Source of the DNA: Hemicentrotus pulcherrimus
Taxonomy: Eukaryota > Echinodermata > Echinoidea > Camarodonta > Strongylocentrotidae
DNA: 64,000 bases
Assembly: GCA_003118195.1 (NCBI GenBank)
Contig: BEXV01000864.1
Location: 16,314-80,313 of the forward strand
Direction of reading: 5' to 3'
Below are positions 40,901-53,500 of the stretch, piece by piece; position 1 is the stretch's first letter, and the number at the start of each line of letters is the position of its first letter. A program made the position numbers and the translations under genes. The notes below the pieces were generated by a model, which made no database searches, was not told the origin of the DNA, and was given only the letters and a program-made list of their open reading frames with translations.

Positions 40901-43900
40901 AACATGCCCCTCTCAAAATCCTTTACCGAAAAAAAGAAACACGCACTTAACTCACTTCGCAAGAAGGAAAACATTGATGTTAAACGTGGTAACACCCATG
41001 TATTCGGGTATATTCACTAACAAAATATCTTAAAACAAAATGTTTTTATCGTATGAACGTGTCATTTCATCCTCATTGTTCTCGTTATGTTAAACTTGTT
41101 TCAAATATTAGTATGAACAGTGTCATACACGATGTATAATGTAGTTCATTTTTTGCATGTTTAAGGATGATAATAGAATATAAAAAATTGATACACTGTT
41201 CACACCGAAAGAATAGTTCGCATAACCGGGGAGGGGGTGGGGAAGTAGGAGCCAGCATATCCCTTTCCATTTCAATCTTACTGTGCCCCCTCTCTGTCAT
41301 CTCCTATGGTCCACTATCTCTCTCTCTTAGTTCTTCTCTCTATTTCTCTCTCTCTCTTTCTCTCTCTTATGGTCCACTATCTCTCTCTTACACTCCTTAT
41401 CTATAACTCTCTCTCTCTTTCTCTCCCTTTCTAATTATCTCCCAATCCTTCGCTTCTCTATCATTCCACCGTTCTGTCTTCTATTTTACAAGCTTCCGTT
41501 CCTCTCTCTTCCCCCCTCTCTCTCTCTCTCTATATATATCTCTCACACACACACACACCCACTCCATACGTTTCTAGAATGGCGAAGACACCTGAATTCC
41601 TACAGAGCTAACCTGGTTAAGGTTCGCCTTCGCTCATAATCTAATCTTAAAAATCAGTTAACCACCGAGGGTTATATGTAGAATAGATCTGACGGCCCAA
41701 GTTTTGAAACGCATCAGGTTCACACCAAATTGATACCCATATCGTGCTAGGACGCCATATTTTGCTTGTCAGATTTCAACCCTTAAATTTCAATTTTCAC
41801 AATGGAATATTAAAGTTTAAACAAGAAAGAACGGTTCATAATGGCTTCCCCGTTGCCTCGCCTTTCTTATAAGACTGTGTGATTGGTACGTGTGAAATAT
41901 AATATCATGCACTTTTTAAAAGATGCGAGTCTTTTTTGTAAATTATGTTGAGAAAAAAACATTGCACCAAAACACGAAATATGTAAATTATAAACGGCAT
42001 TACCGGGGTCCTCTCCAACCTTAATACTATTGAAGAAAGAATACAATAAGATTCCATTTAAAAACATTTAAAAAATAACGTAACAAAAAACAACCCTTCA
42101 AGAAGTTACAACCGCCAAAATCAACAATGGGTGCGCCTCTTTGTTCACATAAATGAGGCAAACATTATTTTGAAGGGTTATTATCATTTTGTGCCATCAC
42201 TACTTGATGTAGGCCTTTAGGAAAAAAAAAGGATGGCCAGGAGAATATTTGTTTAACACTCTTAGAAGAACGTCCAGGAAGAAGTGTTGAAAATAAACAA
42301 CATGATTAACGAAAGATTTGTGCTCGGATTGATGTAGAGAACTTCGATACATATTTGGAGGAAGAAAAAAAACATGCATGCATTGGTTAACAAAAAATAG
42401 ATATCGGTTGAGGTTATTTGAAAAGACCTTCATGGTTGTTGAAAAATATCCAAGGATTCTAAATTCCCTTTCACCGTCATGAGCCCAAAGTTTTGAACTG
42501 TCAAAATATCATACGCAAATGCGTGAAATATTAATCAGAGAAATTCATTTTTAACAACTGCGGTGTTTGTTGCATAAACACGGCCATCTTCCCCAAACGA
42601 GGTGCAGTCCCACATATGGCTCCTAATATCCCGATTGCAAATCAGTAGAAAAAACAACAACAAGATGAAACCGAGAGTGAGTATGACATGTTTTTTTCTC
42701 CAGGTAATTCTTCAATTGGGCAATCTCATGTATGTAATTCAATTACCACCGCAGCCATAGCTAGCACTATTTGCATATGGTTGTTGCATGATGTTAGTCT
42801 TTGGCGGATTGTATAGGCTACCCCTCTGTTTTATAGTGCATCATGCCGGCGGGAGCGTAGCCGTGAGCACAGCATCTAGGGTAGATGACAACTTCGCGAC
42901 AAGAAAAATAATTTCGAAGACGGACACCGAACCGGGACCTTGGGGGCAATAAAAGTGTTTCATTTTGGCAGGAACAAGGTAAGAAAACGGAGGAACAAAG
43001 CAATGACTTCTGACCCGGTTTCTGACTCCGCTGGCGGTCAGTGTAGTTATGATAGTGGATTAAAACAGCCGAAGGGTACACATGTTGGTCAAAATAATCT
43101 TCGAGGGGTCTACAAACTACAAGGGTTTAAACTTTTAAGAAAATATACGACCCAAAGAGCAAGAAATGAAGATTAAGAAATCGAGAAAGGAAGAACGGAG
43201 AGAAGAAGAACGAAGGCAAAACAAAACAAAAAACAGAAAAATATTGCGAGAAACGGGAAGAGTGGTACAGACAGAGAGCACAAAATCCAAAATAAAGAAG
43301 GAAAGAAAAGATAGAGTGATGCCGTGAGATGAATAAAGTTGAAAAGAGGTAGAGAGTCGGAAAGAGAGAAAAGGTCTATAATCCGACTTGACAAAATATA
43401 TAAAAAAAATAAGTCACTTTACACGTCGTTCAAACTGTGCTATCATTTTAATCGACAAAGTCAAAGCTCTACATTGTGAACAAAAACATCCCAAAAAAGT
43501 CATTCTAAAAAAAAGAAATCAAGACATAGAAGAAAAAACAAGCGATATCTGCCAGCTTGGTTATCATAGTTTGTATTATTATATCATAACGAGATTAGAG
43601 GCACCTATGACACGCAGACGACAGAGCACGAGGGTGTATCGCGATAGCAACGCTCGGGGCGGGAAAACACGAGAGAAATGATAGGTCTGTTTGGGAGACA
43701 GACGGCAAGAGAGCAAGGAACAGTGGGGGGAACTTAATGTTGCCCTCTGCTTCTTAACATCTCATGTCGTGTTCGCCCTATATGTCTTGCATTAATAACT
43801 ATCTTTCTGAAAGGGACTGAGAGTGAGAGAAAATGGAAGAAGTACAATCCACTTTTTGTGACATGACCGCCTGGTTCTAAGTCGGTGGGACGATATATAT

Positions 43901-46900
43901 TCATTACTTTTCATTAATGAATATTAGGAGGGAGGTGAGCCAATTACACCTCCCTTAATCATACTAGCCCGGAGATATTGATCATATATCAGACCCTGCG
44001 ATCAAGTCATGTTGAAAGTAATACAACGCGCACTCAATTGGAATCCCGGCTTGTTCACTAACAAATTCATCTGCACCCCGTCTGGCGATTGTGTGTGCGC
44101 GCCAATGAATATTGCTACCAGAAAATCACAATTGCCTAATCTCGTTAATATACAGTATGTACCAGTGATGGGGAAACAAAAAAGGAGAATGCAAGCATAC
44201 ACACACACACACACGCACACACACACGCACACCAGCGACAAGTCGTAATCGCCGTGATGAATTACACTGCTTGTTTACTTAACACATCTACTGGTGTTTT
44301 CACGATTATTCCCAAGTGTGTGTGACAGAAGGAATACATCCCGTCTCCGATATTTTGTGATCGGTAATGAAACAAGTTACTTATCTCGACACGCGTGAAT
44401 ATAATGATGTGGAATACATCAAATGAACAACCAGAATTGAGAAAAACATGATGAATGAAAGAAAAGTTTAAACGAGAATGCACAACAAAACCAGTCTGGA
44501 AAAATAGGCGTGTTTTGAATTATATATAGGCGTGAAGAAAATGGTCTAGGAACGTGAGACGTAGCTGTGCTTTACAAGTTTATTGAAGCAATTGAAATAA
44601 TTGGGAGTTGAGTGTTCACTTGTACAATATGACCTGTTTCGATTTTAGTGAGGAAGTGAACTGTCTGGGATTTTTATTTCCATTGTATTAATCGTTATTT
44701 GTGTATTCCCGTGACGAAGGAGTTTCCAGATTGAATTATTTGTTCTATATATACATCTTACAGCGTCATTAGACGGACATATAGTGAAAAATGAGTCATT
44801 AAGTAGACATGGTCATTAGCAGGACAATTCCGTGCCCTGTTAACGATTGAACATTATAACTATTGCCCTCTACGTACGTTTGCAAGCAGAGGAAACTTAA
44901 AGGCCTTCCAGGAAACAATCGGTGTAGTCATTAATTGAATTAGTTTTTTTTTTTCTTCTTCAATTAAGGGTTAGGGTTAGGGCAACATACCAGTTTTTTT
45001 AATGATATCCGGTTAATGTACCATATTTTAATGTTATATATAGATGTCCTGTTAATGCAACATGTAGGAATATTACATATACATATATATATACTTTATA
45101 TAAGAGAACGATATATATATATATATATATATGAGTATAAATGTATATATGAGAGAATATATATAAAGTACAGCTCTTAATTGCAACAACTGATACTGAT
45201 TTTAAATCAAATACCCGACATCCTTACCACCCCAAAATGCGCAAAAACCATGCGCAAGCATACCGAGCAATATTATTTGACCCTAGATTGACCCGGTGTG
45301 TGCACGTGACAGTCTAAAAGCTGAAATTTACGGAGGCGCCATTCTCTTTGTTTATAAACGGCTCGTAATGCGTGATCCAGATGAATAAAAATAATAATAA
45401 ACACATTTAAGATATCTTTTCCGTCTTTTTGCATGGGTAAGAAAGGAAGAATACTGTTATATACGTGGGTGTGTGTGAATGCATTGATTTAATTAGGGCG
45501 TGACTATTGGCCCCCNNNNNNNNNNNNNNNNNNNNNNNNNNNNNNNNNNNNNNNNNNNNNNNNNNNNNNNNNNNNNNNNNNNNNNNNNNNATTTATTTAT
45601 ATTCTATGTGTTCTAGCTCTGCTTCTAGTTAGTTCCTCTTTTCACGTGCCATTTCTATCATATTTGTCGTTTTATTGTTTATTTTTTGTAATATATATTT
45701 TTGTTTTGCATGAGAAATAAAATCATTTGAATCATTGAATCAATATAGAAGGAATGGCATTTCGTATCAGCTACAAATTTATTATCATCTTGGAAAGGAA
45801 AGAAAAGAGAAAAGAGAAGAGAAGAGAAGAGAAGAGAGGGAGAAAGAGAGACAAAAATATCTACAGCCTGTTATCCACAGAAGAAGAAAAAATGCCTAAT
45901 ATATTTTTTTTTTTGAGAGCGTGTATTATGGATACGCGAGGCCATTTTGTATAATCATAACAATAAAGCACAATAAATTCCATCATACACTCGATCAAAA
46001 TTGAAACAGGATCACAATAGGTGTATTATTCATGATGAGGGTTATGATATCCCGTTCGAATAGAAAAAGAAACTCGTGGTTTTGGTTGTGGTGTAAAACG
46101 ATTCAACACGACTTTGACTCTGGTTGAGTTGGTTTCGATTGTCTACGTCAGACTAGAAGGATTTCCCCCTCTTGTTTAAGTATTGGCTCCATCGCCGCCC
46201 GCTTCCAGAGACTGCTCCAAAAGCATGAAGAATAGATATGATAGAACGTGGCATAGGCGCCGACAAATGGAGAGTAAAATCTCTTTCTCCTTGTGCGAGA
46301 TCGAGGCTAATCGGTGAAAACTCCAGCAGTTCCGCTGCGCTATTGATACCGGCAATCCGATCAGCGAGGGGTCCGCTAAACTCTATAGACGGGACTACAA
46401 AAAGTTTGATTTCTATTCTATTGGTCTAACCCTGAAGTTCTGCATGTAGATATTTTCCACTTCATCAAAAGTGGTGTGTCGAACTATGAACAAAACGTAG
46501 ATCCCTCTTTTGCTCCCACTATCCCACGGTTTCAATAGAAAAATGAACTTGTAACAGTTGCCAGGACCCGGTGCCAAATTGAGAAGGTTTATTTGGATTA
46601 GATATTAATTTCTGGCCTGCTACTAGAATGTGTTTCATATTGTGCAATATGAAATCATGTACATAGTCATGGAAAGAATAATTTTCGTACTATTTGACAA
46701 GTCCACTGAGCATGAACTAATTTGTTTACGTGATTTGATGTGACTTCCATGATGAAATTTCGAAAAAAGAGTCTAATACTGCAACACAGAGTGGAATTTT
46801 AAAGATACCAAACTTTAAAAAAAAAATCTTTCTACCGAAATAAGCAATAAAGAATCAGAAAGACATTGAATGTTCTCGTTAACGTTCGACCTCTTTTGCA

Positions 46901-47160
46901 GGATGATCGATGGTAGATGTAATTTACATGGGTAGTTTTCGCCTTAAAATTACAAAAAATTTGAATTATGTATTTGAAACATTTATTCAGACGGACCAAA
47001 ATAACACTTATGAGTCGCAATATCTTGCGTGCTGGAACACAACTCCGATCAATATTTTAAAAGATATCACCAAAACCTGTCCCTTATAGTTATACCTAAG
47101 TCCCTACTTTCGAATGCATGCATCATCATTTGATATTAATAATGGTACTAATAGTTATGT

Positions 47161-47191
<31 letters not shown>

Positions 47192-50100
47192 AAGAAGAAG
47201 AAGAAGAGTGAATATAATAATGATAGCAATACTTCTAATAATGATTATGATACTAACAATAATGATAATAATTATTATGATAATGATAACAATAATAATA
47301 ATAAAAACAATATTGCATGTAATAATTATTTTGTTTACCCGGGACAGCCTCGTCAACATCAGAGCTGTTCTTAGTGATGGCCCTGCTATTATTACTACCC
47401 CAGCAACTTTCAGGTACCAATTTACACCTGGATGGAGAGCGGCAAGTGTGGATTAATGTCTTGCCCAAGCCCTTGGATTGAGAGTCAATGGTATGATCCA
47501 CTTTACCACGGCACCACGATACCTATTTATCCGATATTATCAACACGGGTGAGAGGCAATCGACAAGTGCCACAAGTATCATTGAGAACAAGAGTCGCTG
47601 CCGACACTTGGGAACAATGGCAACACAAGTGCTCGGATCGAGAGGGGGACAACATCACCAGTCTGGGCAAATAACGACACGACAAAACTACTCCAAACAG
47701 AGGGCGAGAGTGCTTGGAAAACTATAACGTTATCACATTGCGCTGTGAGAGCGAAGAACGTGAAGCAATGGTAACTCGCTGTAAATCGGAAGTTTTTCAC
47801 CAATCATTTCGAAGACTTAGATAATATTCTTCCAAAATATACCTTTGAACAAGAGGAACAAATTGTTATTCTTGAATAGCGCCTTGAACCTTACAAAATG
47901 TTAACTTATTATAAATAATTTATGCATAAACAGCGCTAAAGCTTTAATTATGAATCTATAATTCTCCCTATACTTGTAAGTCTAAATAGTCCACTATTGA
48001 AAGCCTCATTACGTAATCCCTCCGCCAATTATATGGGTCACACCTGACTCCCAGGGGAAGTATTATCACTACCATGATCTCTTCTTCATCATCATAATTA
48101 TTTCGGAAATTATCCCGCTAAACGAGTTGTTATCCGTTTCCTCTAGTCCCGACTTTTTATTCTTTTGTATAGTAAAGGCGGGATGGGTTTTTTGAAGACT
48201 CGCATCTGTCACTGTGGGCAAAGGCCATTAAAGGAAAGAGTGTTGTCTAATTTGTTGACATCTTTGCTTAGCGGCCCTTTACCCACTTCCACCCTGCTCA
48301 TCTCCTAAGCCAGTGGAATAGAAGCCGTCAATGAGAGAGCAAACATCGCAAATTATAGCCTTCAGCAACCGCCGCGATATATTGTTAAGAATGGGATGGT
48401 AGCAGCAAGGAAGATGACCAAAAGATACACCGAACACGGTGGCCGTGTACTGTCTATTTGAGTAAGTCCGCTTAAGAATAATTAGATATGGCCCTCCATA
48501 TGTCCACAAAATATGGAAAAGAATAACCTATTTACTATCCAAAAAGTGCAATGGTAATTACACATGGTCAGAAAATATGTAGTTCCTGAAATGACGTCGT
48601 TTATGCGACTTCTTGCATCTTACATTTATTTAAAATTTAAAATTCACTTTTTTTAAATCTGTTTATTCTTTTGTTGTCGGTGTATATTACTAACTATTAT
48701 TTGCCAATTCATTTATTAATTTCATCCCTGTATTCTATTTTTTCCTTATTCTTCTTCATTTACTTGTCTGTTCTCTATTTCTTCTTCGTCTTTTGTTTGC
48801 ACTTCTTTATCTTCTTCATCTTTTGTTTGCACTTCTTTATCTTCTTCTGTCTTTTCTTTTTTGTATACTTCTGTTTCTTTGTTTCTTTCCGTCCTATTTT
48901 CTTGATTTTCCTTCTCCTTCATCATCATCATCATTTCGTGCTTTTGTCTTCTCATCATCTTTATTCATTTTGCTTTTCCATCTCCTTTGTTTACACAGCC
49001 ACGTTTGTTTTTAACCATATTTTGCTAAGGCCAATTACATATCATCTTTGTTTATTCCAGTACATTTATAATTTTATTTAGCAAAAATTGCACATCATTC
49101 ACTCATCATGCTAATAGAGCTATTTTTTCCGAATGACATACAATATTATCCATTTTGCCCCATCAATATGATCTTGAATTATACGGGGTAACTATACAAC
49201 GTAAACATATTATCCCTAACCCTAATTACAACGATGACAATCAAATTGAATTCCCCGTCTCTTAATTTGCCCCGATGTTCATCAGTTGATGAGAGACGTG
49301 GGACAGACCGGGGAATAATAATCAGGGACCAAATTTAGAGGGGGGGGGTGTGGTTGGATAAAGATAAAAGAAGATGGCGAAAGATTTAGAAACAGGGGGG
49401 AATGAGAGGGAGAAAGAGAGAGAGAAAGAGCCAGAGATAGAGAAAGAACAAGGTGAAATAGGAGGGGTTAGTTGGACAATATTAATGGTGTCCAGAACAC
49501 TTACAAATCTAGAAATGAAGAAGTTAAACAAAGCGTGGAACAAATTGTGTGCTTTCGAAAATCTGGAAAGACGGAGAAAGAGAGAGAGAGAGAGAATGGA
49601 AAAGGAAAAGACCAAACTGACTTAATATACCCGAATGTAAATGGGTCTATGAGTTAATTGCAAGATGATTGTTTAGTTTAGGGCATTGCTCACAACGATG
49701 TTAAGTAAGGATACTGTTATTACAGTGTATGTCGTGGCGCATAGGTGAAATTAGATAGTTGAATTAAAGCGAAATCGAATCACGAGCCGTATTGATCTTG
49801 TATTTTTGCAGGCATCGCAAGCGAGAATGCTAGCGTTTGGAGTCAGTTTGGTCAACCCCCTAATAATTAATTGCAGTGTTTATTTTGAGATGATCATTTC
49901 GTCATTACCACAACCTTGGTCCATCTATGTAGTATATCATCAGTGAGGACATTTGTGCTTCAGGGAATGACGTTTCGAGATTTAAAAAGGGGACCCAATG
50001 AGAATTGCAAAAAACATTTTGAGCTACAATATTATGATTATCAGGAATGAAGATTCCACGACACTTCTCCGTACGAAATAATTCATATCATGCCAAATGA

Positions 50101-50485
50101 AGCCTTAGGATGAATCTATTTTCTGCTTATCTCTTAAAATTTTGCAACGATTTTTTTTTTTTTTTTTTTTTTTTTTTGGGGGGGGGTCTCCCTTTTAGGG
50201 TGTGGCTGTGAATGGTGTTAAAGGCCGAGTACAAAATAACAAAGAAGGAATATAGATCATTCGGGACCATAAGAATGAGAAAGAAGGGAAAATATATAAT
50301 ACAACATTATACATACATTTTAATCAAAATTACAAATATTAATTTTGTCAAAATTAATGAACGTGCAGAAAGGTTATCTGGATAGGAACGTACAATATTA
50401 TGAATATGGGTCAATAGTTGAAGAAGAAGAGAAGCAGAGTGAGTGAAAAGAGACAAAAAAGGAATAAAGGGATGGAGGGAGGAAT

Positions 50486-50528
<43 letters not shown>

Positions 50529-53500
50529 TCGAGGGGCAGGGAGGGGGTAAGAGAGAGAAAGAGAGCGAGAGAGAGAAAGAAAGACAGAGAAGTTATACAG
50601 ACAATCATGTCTGACAGAGATCGAGATAATTTGAGGCCGGTTGATAATCGGACTGTAATATCCAAGGCGACATAAGAGGCAAATTATCTGCCATTTAACT
50701 TTCAAATAAAATGGAAAGTTGTCTTTATACTTTCCTATCTCTCTAAGCATTCATGTCACTCTGATCCCATTAAAACGGTTCGCTGGGGCAATACGTGTAT
50801 CGTACTAGAAAATAGGATTCTAAACCACATGCATTACCGTACTGTCTTTTTGTTCATCAGTTATTCTATACTGCGGCTGGACAAAAGAAAAAAGGAGACA
50901 CACAAGTGAAAGGATGAGAGAGACGGGACAGAAGCTGGAAGAATGATGGGAAAGAGTGAAGGAAAGAGAAAGTGAATGACAGATAGAGAGAGAGCGAGAG
51001 AGAGGGGGGAAGGTGCGGAAAGAGGAAGGAGTGAGTTAGAAAGAAAAAAAGGAGTACAGAAAAAAATGGTATGAAGGAAAAGGGTGGGAAAGAGATAAAC
51101 AGAAATAGATAACGGGGAAGGAGGGAGTGAGCTACAGAGGGGAAAAGGTGAGACGAAGATGGAAAAAATGAGAATTAACCGTTGTGCCCTCGACCACATC
51201 ATTTCCCTTTCTGTATATCATTTTCCCTTTCTTTATAAATTGCCTGAAAGGGGGTCAATAATCACTCCAGTTGAAACCTCACGTTACCCCTCACCTTTGC
51301 CAAGAATCTTGAAAAGACCACATGGATTTTCTACCGCCATCACAAAGGCATCAATAGGCAAATAATTAGTTTCCCATCATCTCAACCCGGGATAAAACTC
51401 CGCCCAGTCAGTTTGCCAAAAACGTTTTCTAACCCCTGAATACTCTCTTTTATTTCTAAAGGGGGCTGCAAAAAACAAGATTAAATCGAAGCATTGAAAG
51501 CCAATTGTGGACGGTGGAGAAAAGAGTGTTTTAGTCCTGCGCGACGGTTGTATAGAGGGACTATAGCCCAGCCTAAATAGGTGTATTAAGGGCAGTTCTA
51601 TAGGGGAGGAAGGAGAGTTGAGTGAGTTGAACAGCATGAAAAGAGCAGCGGACAAAAGACCTAACTGTTTCGATAATCTTGATAATTATGCGGAGACAAG
51701 CATGATGCACTAGCTTCGACGTCTCAAAGCGAGGGGTTGAATAGCCCTCATGGGACTATTCTCCGCTGTCTTATGGATGTTGTACCTGCGCAGGAATAGA
51801 TCAGTTTCTTTCACTACATGTCATTATGTATCATCACATAGCAATAGATGACAACACAACCCAACATAATACTTGTACAGCCATGTTTGTGTGGAGGTAT
51901 TCTAACACATTCCTTGTATACAACCGCCATCATGTCCGTAGTCATACCTGATAACAATGATATAATTATATTTGTCTGTTGAGTCCCATTTCTCTTCATA
52001 TGAATTAATTATAAATACCATCAACACTTCTATTATATGGGTATTTATATATATGTATATTTTAGAACATTGGGGTAAACAACATTTACGTTCTGCAATG
52101 TTATACGAATGATGTAGCGACGATCTAGACAAACAATTTGGTTTTTGTTACAATGACCTATCTTGTATCTCTTTAAAATTTGCTTTACTTTATTTCGGAA
52201 CTGACATAAAAGTGTTAAAGTTCCATTTCATACAATATCCCTAATTGCTGTTAAAAAGCACGGACTGTTGTTAGATAGATATTTAGACCTGGATGTTATG
52301 GCTATTCTAATTCATAAAATTACTCTGTAAACAGCGAGGAAAACATAATGAACAATAAGTACTAAAGTAAATTCGATTGTCAATGTGTTAACGTCCGTGT
52401 GTATTCTTTAAGTACATTCATAAAATAGGAATTTTCTGCATTTCATTTAAAAGGAGAGGAACAACTATTTATTGTCAAACTTTTTACTTTTTGGTACCAT
52501 CTTGACCCTTTCTAAATTCGTTCTCTTGTTCATCTTTTGAATATTTGATTACAAAGTTTGCAAAGAGATTATTCAAAGCAAATTACAGAAGATTATACAC
52601 CTAAATGGTAAACCGATACAGGATTGACATGTGTTATGCATTTAAAAATGAATGAAATGTCCTCATGGATTTCCAAATATGGTGTAAGATTTAATATAAA
52701 CAAATAGTACAGTTAGGCTTGTGTTGAATATTCCTGTTCAGTTAATACTGACAAAAATGGAAACACGCTCAGATAATAACACTTTCTTCTTATCCATTCA
52801 ATGTTGATAAATTGTCATGTACGTTTTTTTTTACTAGCACAAGTCAAATTAACATGCTTTGTGTAATAATATACTTCCACAGTTTACGAATCAAGCCGTC
52901 GTTGCCTGCGATCTTCCAATCATAGATTTTACCACAACACTCTTTTCTTTGCTTCTTGGAAATTTAGAATGAAAAGTTACTGAAAGAAACAATCGAAGCA
53001 AAAATATCTAGATTATGGGTCCAAACTATGATCTTTATAATCGTTCTTGAAATTATTTTGCGGTCACGACAGATTCTGCGGCGACAGAATCTTTGACAAG
53101 AGGAGCTATCAGCTGTGAAATTCAGCCCGCCACTTCCGCGGGATACGTAGCCACATGTCCTGATCAAACATGGTAAGCGGTTCGCTTTAAATGCTCACTA
53201 TATCAGGTTTACAAACAATTGATTTTGGACTATTAGGTATCCCTCACTTCTATAGTTATTCCGATTTTATTAACGCGTGAATGCGTGTCCGTTTCAAGAA
53301 CTTTTATTCACACCACTGGTATATTTTATAAAAAGATTTTTTGTTTTGTTTTGTATATGTTCTTGTGAAAATTCTCCGTAAATGGATAAATGCAAAAATA
53401 AGAAAGTAATTGTAAAATAATTAAAACAATCAAAGAAGTATGAAAGCAATTACAAACAATCAATATATTTAACCACTAAACAAAACAAAATAGTATTTGA

